Notes: a model not told the origin generated them from the sequence alone. A stretch of DNA of 64,000 nucleotides from Populus alba (GCF_005239225.2 NC_133297.1:1682392-1746391); one strand, 5' to 3'; counted from the stretch's first letter, positions 1 to 12,123 are shown. Numbers and translations are program-made.

Positions 1-171
1 TTCAAATCTGAGTCTTCTCTTTCTTCCTTTCTTTTATATTTATCAACTATTTGTTCAATTACTAAAATGTCCTTCATCAACATACACCTAAAACCTACTC
101 TTCTAAGGGTACTGAGGTCATTTTCTATTACATCTTCTTTTTTTATTTCAAAATATTACAGTGAGAGAAGG

Positions 172-346
172 GTTCAAGCTAATTCCATTGGGTGTTGGCA
201 AGCGGATAAGTCCTGGGATTGTTCTAGGCAGGCGAGTGGTAGGACTGACATTAGATGCTTTAATTCAATCGTTTGAATAGAACGAGATTGGCAAAGAGGA
301 AATCAACATGGAAGATGGAATACGACTCACTATGCCCAAATCATGA
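172..346 (+). pseudogene. 3'-end relic of a CYP81-type cytochrome P450
   Basis: Read from 173, the frame gives the P450 C-terminal region: a degenerate haem-binding loop, then the helix-L stretch and an EEIN..MPK-like tail that parallels the intact P450 at 1553-3291. It is broken in two ways. The haem loop reads GVGKRISPG, so the haem-ligating cysteine is serine. The conserved FEW tryptophan codon has become TAG, and a further stop follows at 344-346. No exon 1 or I-helix segment is visible upstream inside the window. It looks like a leftover of a tandem CYP81 duplication and cannot encode an active enzyme. The call rests on alignment by eye with the neighbour. Confidence 0.8.
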
Positions 347-1552
347 TGCTTGGGATACATTGGGCCCATAAAATCATCACTAAATTGGAAATCAGCGGGT
401 TATGATCTAATTATGGATTCCATGGCCTACTACCCTGGTAAAACCCGATTCCGTTTTTTGAGTGGGAGATCTTTACTTTAGAATATGATAGAATCAACAA
501 AGTCTCTTTATAATTGTGCAGCCGATATAAATATATAAGCACAAACGAGGACAATGTTATCATGGAGCATCTTGTTAAACCTGGTCTGTTCGGTAAATTG
601 ACATGGGAAATCCGTGATTTGAAGTCTAAATTGGAAAAATCATTGATTTGATCTTTGTTTTGGGTGCAATATTCCTTCCTCACTAGTTTTGGACATGGAA
701 TGAGAAGAATTTTTTGTGTGAAAACACTGCAAAGGAGCTCTGATGATAAGAATGAGACACATAAATGAGGAGGGCCTCCTCTTTGTTTTGAAACTGCTCG
801 TGGAACGAAGAGCGACGCCTGATCTTTCCATTTAAAAGCAAATGTCTTCCATTACAACAAGAACACATCACAAAGAAAAATAATAAAAAATGGAGAACAT
901 GCTTAGGCTTTGGTTCCATTTGGTGATCAAGTTACGACTTACGAGGGCATTCCAGATTCCAGTAAGTAAAGAATCAATGCCAGAACGTCTCCAATCAATA
1001 ATGCAGACACCTAAGTTAAGAATTAAAAAACAAAACAATTCAAGTTAACGGCCCTAAAACTCTGTTTATTAATTAATATATATCATAATTTTATATATTA
1101 ATTATAAAATTATGGCATCTCAATTTAGTTTGAATTTGACATCTCAATTTTCAATTCCAATGCCATTAGCTAATGCAAAATGACAAGGGCTATTACACTG
1201 ACAGAAAATACACGCAAAGGCCAATTTGTTTTAGCTGTCTCTTTCCATTATTTAGATTTTATGGGTTCTAGTGGCCGGCCAGCTGTGTAAAGTTTAACTT
1301 TGCAATCACAATTTCTGTGTCTGGCTAATCTAAGCAGTCTCTGGGTGAATGATTGTGATATTTGTAAAGTTCCTCTAGGATTCAAGACTATCGACTTCAA
1401 GATTTCATAGTGGGAAGTGTAATCGAATCAGTCTGAATCTCTATACCCTGTCCATCATAGCTTATCTGCAATTCTTCATACTAATTACTGCTGTCTTCTC
1501 GTGAATTTTATTAACATCCATCCCTCTTACGCAGAAGCCTGCACAAAGGAAG
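347..1552. other. Intergenic: upstream region of the P450 gene
   Basis: No coding sequence recognised. The stretch is AT-rich, with an ATTAATTAATATATATC tract near 1068-1085 and ordinary unique-looking sequence after about 1180. The region just before 1553 should hold the P450 promoter and leader, but I see no unambiguous TATA box. Confidence 0.5.
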
Positions 1553-3291
1553 ATGGAGGTATCTCACTGGTTCAACTTTGCAGCACTATTCTTCTTCTTT
1601 GTGCTTGCATCAAAGCTTATTATATACAAACTTCGAAATCCCAAAAACCTCCCACCTAGTCCACCTTCCCGTCCCATCATAGGGCATCTCCATTTATTAA
1701 AGCAACCAATTCATAGAACACTGTGCGAGCTTTCTAAGAAGTATGGTGACATACTGTTTCTCCGATTTGGGACTCGTAAAGTCCTTGTAATCTCTTCACC
1801 ATCAGCCGTTGAAGAGTGCTTTACTAGAAAAGATGTAATATTTGCTAACCGCCCTCGTACACTAGCTGGAAAACATCTCAATTACAACTCGACAACCATG
1901 GGTTTCTCTTCTTATGGTGAGCATTGGCGCAACCTCAGGCGCTTAACAACCATTGAGCTCTTCTCTGCAAGTCGTGTTGCCTCGTTCTCTGATATTAGAA
2001 AAGAGGAAGTTCAGCTATTGCTAAAGCAGTTGTTTCGGGATTCCAGCAAACAACAGGCTAAGGCGGGGCTTACAGCAAGTTTTATGGAGCTTACATTCAA
2101 TGTTATGATGAGAATGATTGCAGGGAAACGTTACTATGGAAAAGAAGTGGTAGATGAAGAAGCGAGACAGTTTCATAATATTATAAAAGAAATGGAGGCG
2201 CTGCGAGGGAGTTCTAATATGAATGATTTCTTTCCAGTACTGCAATGGATAGATTTCCAAGGTTTGGAGAAGAGAATGATGGGGTTGAAGAAGAAGATGG
2301 ACAAATTCTTGCAGGATCTCATCGAGGAGCACCAGAAAGTGAGGAGTCAGTCATCTCAATCCACCAAGATAACCGGTTTGGGCAACCAAAAGAGAAACAT
2401 GACACTTATTGATGTTATGTTATCGTTGAAAGAGACAGAACCTGAATTCTATACTGATCAAACCATAAAAGGTGTAATCATGGTAAGAAAATCTCTAGAA
2501 CTTGTGATCCCAATTTCAACAAATTGACCAGAGACAACTGTTGGGGATCACAAGTGATCATTCAGTTAGGTGATGGGCAATAGGCTCTTTACTGTTGATA
2601 AATTTCTACTAATATTCCTGTTTTTCTGATATCTTCATCCTGAAGACACATTGGTAACACATCTGAGCATGTGCAGTCAACACTAACCGCAGGAAGCCAA
2701 ACTTCAGCAGCTACCTTAGAGTGGGCAATGTCGCTTCTCCTTAACAATCCGGAAAAAATGCAAAAGGCTTCTGAAGAGATAGATGCTATTGTTGGAGCAG
2801 AGCACATATTGGATGAAGTAGATGTAACAAAGCTCAGTTACCTCCAAAACATAATTAACGAGACATTTAGGCTCTTTCCACCTGCTCCGCTTCTTTTACC
2901 ACATGAATCTTCCGAGGACTGCACTATTAGTGGTTTGCATGTGCCCCGAGGCACAATGTTACTGGTCAATACTTGGAGCATTCATAGAGATACCAAGCTG
3001 TGGGTGGAGCCAACAAAATTCATGCCAGAGAGATTTGAAGGTGGAGAAGGTGAAGGGTATAGACTGCTTCCATTTGGTGCTGGGAGGCGGGCTTGTCCCG
3101 GGGCTGGTCTAGCCAAGCGAATCATAGGCCTGACACTAGGTGTCTTGATTCAGTGCTTTGAGTGGGATAGAGTTAGCAAGGAGGAGATTAACTTGACAGA
3201 GGGAACAGGGCTTACCATGCCCAAAGCTGAACCACTGGAGGCGGTGTGCAGACCTCGCCAATCCATGGTCAACCTCCTCTCTTCTATGTGA
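1553..3291 (+). CDS. Cytochrome P450, CYP81 family (isoflavone hydroxylase-like)
   Basis: Two exons, 1553-2482 and 2677-3291, with a GTAAGA donor, a GTGCAG acceptor and a phase-0 junction; the product is 514 residues, normal for the family. Seen: an N-terminal membrane anchor (about 7-26), a proline-rich hinge LPPSPPSRP (33-41), the K-helix ETFR (372-375), PERF (427-430) and the haem loop FGAGRRACPG (443-452) with Cys450. The overall pattern is that of CYP81 enzymes, ER-bound NADPH-dependent monooxygenases that hydroxylate isoflavonoids, lignans, glucosinolate precursors or herbicides; the substrate here is unknown. Oddity: the I-helix oxygen-activation motif reads A-G-S-Q-T-S (315-320), with glutamine where most P450s have Asp or Glu. 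The gene is flanked by two broken 3' fragments of the same family, so it is the surviving member of a small cluster. Subfamily assignment is not possible by eye. Confidence 0.92.
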
Positions 3292-4012
3292 AGCATATGG
3301 ATGATTTCCCTAAAGTATGCTCTCTTTGTTTGCTCTGAGACATTCTATAACTAAGTTTTTCATAGCATCCACAATAATATATATAAGCAATGAAAACCTG
3401 TCCCAACTTTGATGAACAAACGAACCAGAATGTAGTTTGGCTTGCTTAATTCCAGTCGCATGTTTTGCTTGCAATCTGACTAGAAAAGTCCTAATATCTG
3501 ATCATGTAACTTCCCTTGACTGATTCTAATGTTTATCATATCAAAAAAATCATCTTAACTTCAAAAATTAAATTTAAATTATTAGGTTCATAGAAACAGA
3601 ATTTTTTACGCAACAGCACTTTCCGGCTTCTTGGTGATTTCTTGAGCAGTTCTATGGTCTTTACTTTTTTAATGTAGATGCAGCTCTATATAGTTTAGTG
3701 CATGCGTGAGTGAACACTTTCAAAACTCCACTTGCTGCAACTTGCAAGGGGTTCGAATTTAGCGATGCACAGAGCTATGTTTACGGGGTGACCAGGTCCC
3801 TGCTTATAAGATTGCACATTAATTTTGAAGATTTTGCCAGTAACTCCATAGCCGAAGGCTTAATTCCGCCATGTTATAAGACCTCTCTACACCGTGCAAT
3901 TGAATGTTTGTTTTACAAATTTTTCAGTGAAGGTTTCTGGTGACGATTCCTTCGATTTGGGAGGGTTGCTGCACCTTGACCTCGAGATATTTCAGTACAA
4001 TCTTTCGTAGGT
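3292..4012. other. Intergenic between the P450 gene and its 3' relic
   Basis: The 3' flank of the P450 gene, then AT-rich sequence. No recognisable P450 exon 1 lies before the relic at 4013, so that fragment lacks its N-terminal two thirds. Confidence 0.5.
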
Positions 4013-4240
4013 TTGGAATTGATACCATTTGGAGTGGGGAGGAGGTCATGTCCCTTGGCTGGCCTTGCTAATAGGGTGGTGGGATTAGCATTGGCTTCCT
4101 TGATTCAATGCTTTGAGTGGGAGAGAATTCGTGAAGATGAAGTAGACATGTCTGAGGGGTCAGGAATCACCATGCTTAAAGCTAAGCCTTTGAAAGCAAT
4201 GTTCGAAGCTCGCATGTCCATGATTGATGTCCTTGCGTAG
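4013..4240 (+). pseudogene. 3'-end fragment of a second CYP81-type P450
   Basis: About 75 codons, open to a TAG at 4238-4240, covering the haem loop and C-terminus: [19 protein letters not shown], then an FEWER helix and a tail ending MSMIDVLA. The cysteine ligand is present, but the glycine after Cys-Pro is leucine. No in-frame ATG, I-helix, K-helix or PERF segment precedes it, so it is a truncated duplicate. It could still be transcribed as the end of an unusual transcript, but I see no upstream coding exon. It is closer to intact than the relic at 172-346, suggesting a later truncation or weaker decay. Confidence 0.82.
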
Positions 4241-5135
4241 CTGGGAATTCTGTCTGATCACCTTTGCAAAATAATCATTACAGATCCAAATTAGTTCCTC
4301 TGCAATTACAGATCTTTATCTTTATTATTTGTCTGTAGCTAAAGCATTGCAGCATCTTATCTTCTGTAATATAGAAAAGGAGTTTCAGAGTATGAAAGTG
4401 GTGATTTTTTAAAATGTTTTTATTTATAAATATATTACAATATTTTTTAAAAAAATAATTAAAAAAAAATAAAAACTGTTTTTCTACCTGGACAAATATC
4501 ACGTTTTAAATTGTGGTTTTTCATTGTCATCTCACCCCTGGTCTCTGTATTTCTATTCGCAAAAATTACTTATTGGCATGGCCTGGTCTTAGATTACCAA
4601 TACCGGTTACATTTGAGCAAGGTCGCGCTTCAAAGCTTTAGCTTCTTGTGCATTGCCTCAAAAGAGAGGGCAGAGGTCTTTTCTGTGCTGTCAATTAAGC
4701 ATCATTGCGTAGTTTTTTTTTTTTTTTTTTTACGGGTTAACTCATTTGATTGGACTAGGTTTAATGAGAATGGTTGTCTCTAAAAAATTAAGAAAGAAAA
4801 AAAAATCCAATTTTAAATATGAAATTTGCTTAAAAATAAAAGTTGAAGATTAAAGGATATTTTACAAATTAATATATCTTCGTCACCAAGTAACGTATAG
4901 TTAATTTCATTTTTTTTTAATTCGGAACATTACCTATAATTTTGTTTTCCACAGCCGTCCACGTGGCATTGAACACTCCTGATTGTCACGAATTAGATCT
5001 AAGGTGACCCGTCACACGACATCACCCCATCATAAAACGACGCCACACCAATTCCCCTTCACATTTCACACACCCGTAGTACTTCCATCCTTTTCTCTCT
5101 CAGCCCCTCGCCTCTCTTGCAAAAAGAACCCCAAA
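4241..5135. other. Intergenic and leader region before the WPP-domain gene
   Basis: AT-rich, with an 18-nt T homopolymer near 4711-4730. The last 150 bases before 5136 are C-rich and pyrimidine-rich and probably form the leader of the WPP gene. The frame is open upstream of that start, but there is no ATG codon before 5136. Confidence 0.5.
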
Positions 5136-5678
5136 ATGTCGGACTCTGAAACAACCCCCACCGTCTCCACCACAGCACCGCCATCAGACGACCACTCCTC
5201 TGCGGAGGGTATAAAGAAGCAGGCAAGCGGCGGCTTTTCTTCGCCATTAGACGACCACTACTCTGCGGAGGGTACAAAGAAGCAGACAAGCAGCAGCTTT
5301 TCTTTTAGCATTTGGCCACCGGCTCAACGCACTCGCGACGCAATTATAACCCGTCTAATCGAGACCTTATCCACCACGTCCGTTCTCTCCAAGCGCTACG
5401 GTACTATACCTCAAGAAGAGGCCTCCGAAGCCTCCCGCCGCATTGAGGAGGAGGCATTCTCTGTCGCCACCACCGTGGCTTCCTCCGAGAAGGACGGGCT
5501 TGAGGTTCTCCAGCTTTACTCTAAGGAGATCAGTAAACGGATGTTAGAGACCGTCAAGGCTCGGGCTGGATCGGGTGCCAATGGTGATAATAGTGCGACG
5601 GAGACAGCGAGCGCTGATGTGACGCCGAAGGCGGTGGAGAATGAAGAGGTTTCGAGTTCTGCTGAGGCTGAAGCTTGA
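5136..5678 (+). CDS. WPP-domain protein (MFP1 attachment factor 1 / WPP1-2 type)
   Basis: Single-exon gene of 180 residues; the start is the first in-frame ATG, in context CAAAATG. The hallmark W-P-P tripeptide is at 60-62 and starts a helical WPP domain (about 57-145), with conserved stretches such as TRLIETL and SKRYG, then EEEAFSVA, and finally LQLYSKEISKRMLE. Known family members are small plant proteins that associate with the nuclear envelope and Golgi, bind coiled-coil partners such as MFP1 and WIT proteins, and are related to the RanGAP targeting domain. The C-terminus (146-180) is acidic and Ser/Ala-rich. Residues 16-36 and 37-57 are an in-frame tandem repeat around DDHxSAEGxKKQ, which may be a lineage-specific expansion of the disordered N-terminus. 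There is no membrane segment. Confidence 0.93.
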   Translation: MSDSETTPTVSTTAPPSDDHSSAEGIKKQASGGFSSPLDDHYSAEGTKKQTSSSFSFSIWPPAQRTRDAIITRLIETLSTTSVLSKRYGTIPQEEASEASRRIEEEAFSVATTVASSEKDGLEVLQLYSKEISKRMLETVKARAGSGANGDNSATETASADVTPKAVENEEVSSSAEAEA

Positions 5679-7123
5679 TCTAATTAGGGTTTTTAGCTTC
5701 AAACGTGGTATGCTTTTAGGGTTTTTTTATCTTTTTAATTTTGGTGTTTACTATGTTGAGATCTGGATATTTTAACTTATGGTTTTTAATGGTGATTATA
5801 TGATGATAATGATTTAGTATTATTATTAATAACTAGGTTTATTCTAATTTCTGATTGTTACAGTTATGTGTTTTGATGTGTTTGCTATTTGCTGGGCTAT
5901 TTGTGATCATGACAGTGTCAATGAAGTGAAAATTTAGGTCTTATCAGCATGTTCATTGATTGATATCATAGAATATAGGGCACACAGATGGGCTCGTGTT
6001 AGGGATTTGATTTAATGGTGGGCAAATTTTGTTTTGTGTATGTAATTGTGGTTTCTTAGAGCCAAATCTGTTGTGTTTGATTTAAGAGCTTAAACTCGTA
6101 TCGTTATGTTTTTTTTTTGCTTTTTGCTTTTTGCTTTTCGCTTATCTTGAATTTCAATTGGGGCATTTTATAGAATTGTTTTAGAAATATAATCACTATA
6201 CTACATTGCTGGAGGGTAGTGAAAACAAGGAGAAATTGGACACATAGTGAATTGGGGAGAAAATGGGGAAAAAGAAAAATGTTGTGAATCTACATGTTAT
6301 TGCAGTATTTCCTCTGTCAATTGTTGGTGTTGTGAGATGTCTAAAAGAAAAGGTCATTCCTTTTGTAACGAGTGGGAAGACATTGTTATGTTATTCAACC
6401 CTTGATTACGCATGTTGTGCAATTCTCATGAGATGCTTTTGTGTAGACTAGGCTTAATGCACATACAAGTCTTCAATTTTCACTCAGACACCTCAAACAC
6501 TTTTGTTTATCTAATTTCTAGAATGCATGCTTGTATGATGGAGTGTGGATATGAAGTCCTTATGCTAGTTGTTTTAAAAAAACTCTGTTATTTGGATAGT
6601 TGAACCCAGGGAAGTTTCTGTTCTATAGAGTTTGGTACTACTAATGTTTTCTACCATCTTTTTGGTTGATCCAAGTTTCAACTTGGTTCCTATACCTAAT
6701 TGTTCCTGTGTTAACCCCAGCAGTCTGAAATTCATTTTGAACAGTCTAGGACATTAGGCACGAGCTACTAGTATTATGCTTAGTGACTGGAAAGTGTTCT
6801 TGCCCCCATTCTTTTCTGCATCATATACTGATCGTTCTGTGTTGGGTTGTGGGGCCGTTTTCAACTTCTGAAAACGATTAGACTTAAATGTCACCGGTAA
6901 TATCTCTCATTGCAAAAGGCAGCCATTTCATTTTCTGGAATTTAAATCAGTTAGTATGACTGCAGTACAAAAGGCAGCCTATCTCCCCTCATCATTTGAC
7001 GTATTTATATATTTTTTTTTTGCTGGATCCTTCTGGCATGTGTGGAGCGTTGCGTCAATCATTCTCTTGGATCATGATTGTCAAGAATAATGTGGATGCT
7101 TTCTCAGTAAAAAAAGAAGGATA
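5679..7123. other. 3' flank of the WPP gene and unannotated sequence
   Basis: The first few hundred bases are T-rich and likely hold the 3' UTR. The rest has short chance reading frames only. No conserved domain or RNA gene was recognised. Confidence 0.45.
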
Positions 7124-9290
7124 GGAGTCGTTGTCTAGTATTTTAGTCAATAAAAACTTTAACTAGTCTCGAAGTCTAGGTAAGGGGATTAATTGCGTAA
7201 AGAGAATGTATTAACACCTTTAGTACGCCTTACTTGAAGTAAGTTGCATTGTTTATTTGTCTGATATAAACTAAAATAATGTTGTGTTTTCTAACCTTTG
7301 ACATGTCTAAGGTTTAAGAAAAGACCTCTTTGATAAGGATGTCTTTATCTTATCAGGTTAAAAATCTAATCGTTTTACTACCAACATAAAAAATAAAATA
7401 ATTTTTTTATTTATTTTAATATTAAGAATACGTTTTACATATAAGTTTATAATCCTACATATTAAAAGAAACAAAATAATTATTTTTTTGTATTTTTAAA
7501 ATGTGGGCCAAAATCCTTTAGAATTTATGAACTTATAAAATTCATGGAATAATTTTTAAAAAAACATGTCAAAGTATTTTAGATTTTCAAAAAAATGCTT
7601 AAATAAATTTAGGATTTTTAGTCGTGTGTGTGTGTGTTTTTCTTAGGTTTTGTTTGGTAAAAATTTATTTTTTCTTTGTAATAAAACTATCAAATGTCAA
7701 TCACATCTTTAAACCCAAAAGCCCTTTAACAAAAATTATTGTAAACCAAATAGGGCCTTAAATCTTTTGACCCAATTTGTTTTAAAGATGTAAATGCAAC
7801 AACACTTGCTAAGTATTTCAAATCTCTTTTCTATGCTTGTAAATATAAATATAAAATAAAATAAATAAAAAATTAATAGAAGCAGGCCACCATGAATCTA
7901 TTTTTGGATCAACAAGGTATATCTATAACAACTATTCTCTCTTAGCTTTTCTATTTTGCCTCTCACAAAAACTTTTGTTTAGGTTTTTGGGTTTATACTT
8001 ATGTTTTTTATTGATATTTTTCTTTATTTTTTCTTCTAATCTTTTCTTTTCTTTTTCTTTTTTTCTTCCCCTTTTTTTAACCTTCTTTTCTTGATCTTAA
8101 GGAGGGTATTTATAGGGTTTTGCTAATGTTTTGGGAGGTCTTGAATTCATTTTTTACCTCTTGATATTGAAAGAAGTTTTGTAATCCCTTGATAAGAACC
8201 TATTAAGAAGCTTTTGTGTGTGAACACATGGAAACCAAATCGGTTTTTGCATGATTGTTGCATTGTTAGGCCTGACTGAGTTACCCACTTTTGAGGTCTC
8301 GCTGGAGCAATTCTGATGTTATTGTTGCCTGAGACCACCTGAAGTTGGTAAATAGGATGCACATCTTTCATTTAGATCCAACTTTGCTCAATTTGAAGGC
8401 CAACAACCTAACATTTATGAAGTCTGAATGACACGTTGTTTAGGGTTCATAATTTGGGATTTGACAAATTTCAATTGAGTACTTGTTTTTTTAATTACTT
8501 GTAATTATACTCACAATTGCCTTTAGACTTTTAATTTCATGCAATTTTATCCTTATCAAACTCAATTGGCAGCCCTAAAGTTTACTACTATTTTCATTTT
8601 AGTCCCTGGTTTTGAATTTGTGCATTTCAACCCTCAATTGACCTAAAAATTTTAAATTCTTCAATTTAGCCCATGATTTGGTCAATTTCAGCGTTTATAT
8701 TCACATGTCTTTATCAGTTTGGTTGTTGGTTTTGGATTTTTTCAATCAAGTCTTTAATTGTCCAACAAACTTTAATATTTATGCAATTAAGATTCTAATT
8801 TGATCAAATTAACTTTTAAAAATTGCAATTCAACCCCTAGACTTTAATTTTTTCAATTAAAGCCTAAATTGACTACAAATATTAATTTTTCTTGCAATTA
8901 AGCCCTCAATAAATTCAATTAAACCTTGAAAAATTTGAATTGAGTCCTTAAACATTCAATTTTGAATTTTCCTTCTTAAATTGAATTTTCTTTGTCAATA
9001 GGACCTTCATCAATCGAAAATACACTGTTAAATTTTTCAATCTTATATATTTTGATCTTCCTCAACTAGTCTTAAGCAATTTCCTAGCTATTCTGGTGTA
9101 TTCTTCTTACTAATATATTTTTTGATTTTCTTCATATTTGTATTCAATTTTTTTTGGTTTATGTGGGCCCCTAACAACACTGTCTTTATCAAATATTTAT
9201 TGGTTGGTGTATATTTCTGTTTAAGCATGTCATCAATATTATGCTCTAATCTAGGATGACCTGCCTCACCTGAGTACATTTACTCAATGT
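7124..9290. mobile_element. Decayed retroelement-like repeat, copy 1
   Basis: It starts with GGAGTCGTTG (7124-7133) followed by a 130-nt stretch that parallels 58685-58815 at the far end of the window, including the blocks TTGCGTAAAG and TAGTACGCC and the AAGTAAGTTG/GGTAAGTTG ending. Differences are mostly C to T or G to A, typical of methylated, silenced repeats. The interior (about 8460-9050) is a degenerate series of CAATT...CCCT-like units seen in plant LTRs and UTRs. No gag or pol reading frame was found. The right boundary is uncertain, and the retroelement assignment rests on the pattern and on the second copy. Confidence 0.5.
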
Positions 9291-9299
9291 TGAAGTTGT

Positions 9300-9690
9300 G
9301 CTGCTGCTTGGACAGCAGAATGAATTGGTTATCCGTGGAGTGGTGGGTATACTCTCTGACCCTGTTGATTATACCCGTGATGTGTGTCATAGCAATGATA
9401 TAGTACTTGAAATGCACCTCCACTGTTGATTATACCCGTGACACGTGGCCTAAGCATTTTAGCGTAGGAATTGCTTTCTCTACCGAAAGGAAATACCACT
9501 CTTCAAGCTTAGAAAGCGTATTGTGAACTGTCAGTGGAAAAGAAAGGGCTCTTTAAGCCAAGAAAGGGGCATTTTTGAATGAGGTTAAGCCAGCCACGAG
9601 AAAGAGGAGTAGGAGATTAGGCCGCCTAATTCAGATCAAGGAGAAATCCCCCCAGAAAAGAAAGGGTAGAGCCTTAGCTATAGTCTAACA
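9300..9690. other. Compositionally distinct block, possibly organelle-derived
   Basis: This stretch is visibly richer in G and C and more purine-biased than its surroundings. It contains text such as AAAGAAAGGGCTCTTTAAGC and AAATCCCCCCAG that reads like plant mitochondrial intergenic DNA. It also holds a perfect 19-bp direct repeat (9362-9380 and 9423-9441). No complete gene was recognised. Mitochondrial origin is a guess without a search. Confidence 0.3.
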
Positions 9691-12123
9691 AGGTTGGTGC
9701 TTTACCAATATTAATGCTTGATGTTTGCTCGTGTTAGGCTGATAATATTTGTGACTTCGAAGTTTGGAATTGCAGTGTTTGAAAACTTCCTGTTTCTTTC
9801 AAGGCGAGGGACTTTTATACTGTAGTTTTGTGGACCGTATACATGCTTCTACTATAACATTCCTTGCCCCCCAACCTTGTAATTCTGATTTTCCCTTGAC
9901 ACTTGAATCTTTGTATGATAAGTAGGTAACCTAATTGAAAGGATATCTACTGTCGGTAATTGTAGTTGTTTAGAGGACCACACAGAGCTTGTTCACATTA
10001 CAATCTAGTCGAAGGCTCATGTCTAACCATATAGCCCCTGCATGCTCGATCAAGGTTAATTATTGGGGAAAATATTGGTGTGCGTCGATATGACAGGATT
10101 GGCATGGAAGTTTAAATTGTTTTGAGTGATTCCCATCATGCTAATCTCTCTCTTTCTCTCTATTCTAGTAGCTGTAACCTAGAACAGTTCTATATTTTTC
10201 TGTATCTGGGTATACTTTATGCAGGCATGCCCTTGGAATAAATTAATTAGTCCTATAGTTATCGTTCAGGTCTTCTGGATGTTCTTTGGTATTTATCCTC
10301 GGTGCCTAGAAAGAAACTCGAATCCCTTTACGAGACATCAACATAAGTGGTGGCTGAAGTTATTCTCGTGCACTCTCTCTCTCTGGAGTCCGGAATTTAG
10401 TATCAGTATAAAAATCATAGTTATAAGACCGGCCTGAGTCACTGTTTTGCAGTGTTAATGGTCAACTGATTTTTTAAAACGAAAATAATGTCATTTTTTT
10501 ATTTCTTATTTTTTAAAAAAACTGAAAAGATATCTTTGTAAAAAAATAAAAATCTGATTCAAAATGAAACCTGGCTCGGGCCAGGTCCCGGTTAGCAGAC
10601 AGTGAGCTTTCCGGCTAATAAAAACAACATATTAGATGTACTAATAAGACAGGGTCAGTGGATGTTATGTCCCAGTAGCTCCAATCCATTTGCTCTTTCA
10701 CTACAATTGATCCTCGTTAAACTTTTAAAATAGACCGACCAAGATTTGAGGGTAAGCAGTTTGGAGAGGGAGATTTTGCGTCAAATTTGAGAATTCAACT
10801 TTGACTCCCACCAAATCAACCTCTTTTTATTTTTTTAAACTCTTGCAGACTTTGATATGCAGCTGCAGCTGTATTCCCAAGTTTTTGACCAGAAAATCGT
10901 AGCGGGTGGTGGTGATGAAAGCATTTCTGTCAAAATTATATATTCCCATCCATTTGAATTCAATCGCAAGGGTGTCAGCGGTAGGAGCTCGGTGCACTGG
11001 TTGTCGGTTCTCAACTACATTTTCTTTGCTCTTTCTCCTTTTTTCTTGAAAACAAAAAGGTCGGATTAAATTAGGTGGTGTTTGACAAACAGGGACATGG
11101 ATGAAAAATTGAGGAGCTTGCCAAAAATGACGGAAAGAGTTGTTAATTTGAATGCATTTTACCTGCTTTCTCATCAATGAGTTGTACACTGTAATTCTGC
11201 TAATAATATATGGTGTAAATTTATTTTATGATATAATCATAATGGGAAAAAGAATAGGTTTTTCTCCTAATTAATTTAAAGAGGGAGACCCAAGACATTT
11301 CACTCCAATTTTTTAGCACAAAATTTTGCCACTTGGGTTTTCTATATTTTTTATGATGACCAATTTTAATTTAAATAACGGGAATATGCATTTAGATTAT
11401 ATGTTTAGTAACGCGTTACAAAGATATTTTATCAAAAATATTTTTAATTAAAAATATTTTAAAGAAATATTTTTTATTTTTTACATCTTCATATTAAAAT
11501 TATTAAATATACATAAAAAATAAATTTAATATTTTCAAATAAAAAATAAATTTAACCGCAAAACAAGCACTTGCTAGACAATGGGCAAACAATAGTCAAG
11601 CATCGGAAACCGAACCTTATTTTTTTTATTGCAAATGGAGGCGATATCAAGTGCCTATATTTTGGCGTGATCTAGTGCCATATTTTGTTGCCACCATTCT
11701 ATCAGAATCTTCCTTTTGACTTGGAGGCATTAATGTTTACAGAATTGTCCGAGCAAGAGAATAAAGCTCGTCGACTTCTCTGAATGTATTGGATAGCATG
11801 AGTGACGAATTTATAAGACAAAAACAACTCATTACTCACAGGTGCATTTTTATCAATGTTCTTCATATGATTGAATTATAAGAGATAATATTACGTGCTG
11901 TGTTCCAGAGATTTAGTAGATGCCCTGTTGATGACATGTATGAAAACGTAGAGGCCAAATTGTATCCAAAGAGTGTGTCTATATTGTTTCTATATCTCTA
12001 GCACTACAAATTACATTGTACTGGTCTATAAGATCAGTCCTTTGAAGGGAACATCCTGGAAAATACAAAAACATGGGAAAACATGGGGAAAAAAGGTGCA
12101 AAAAGAGTCATGAAATCTGAGTG
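9691..12123. other. Intergenic, no gene recognised
   Basis: Mixed AT-rich sequence with chance open frames on both strands (for example 10827-11189 minus) that show no recognisable domain. A degenerate repeat near 10420-10620 has wording (TTATAAGACCGGCCTGAGTC ... CTGGCTCGGGCCAGG) common in plant interspersed repeats. Confidence 0.4.

Noticed and set aside
10827..11189. A 120-residue open frame on the minus strand
   Set aside because: No recognisable domain, signal peptide or codon pattern; another frame is open on the opposite strand over the same bases.
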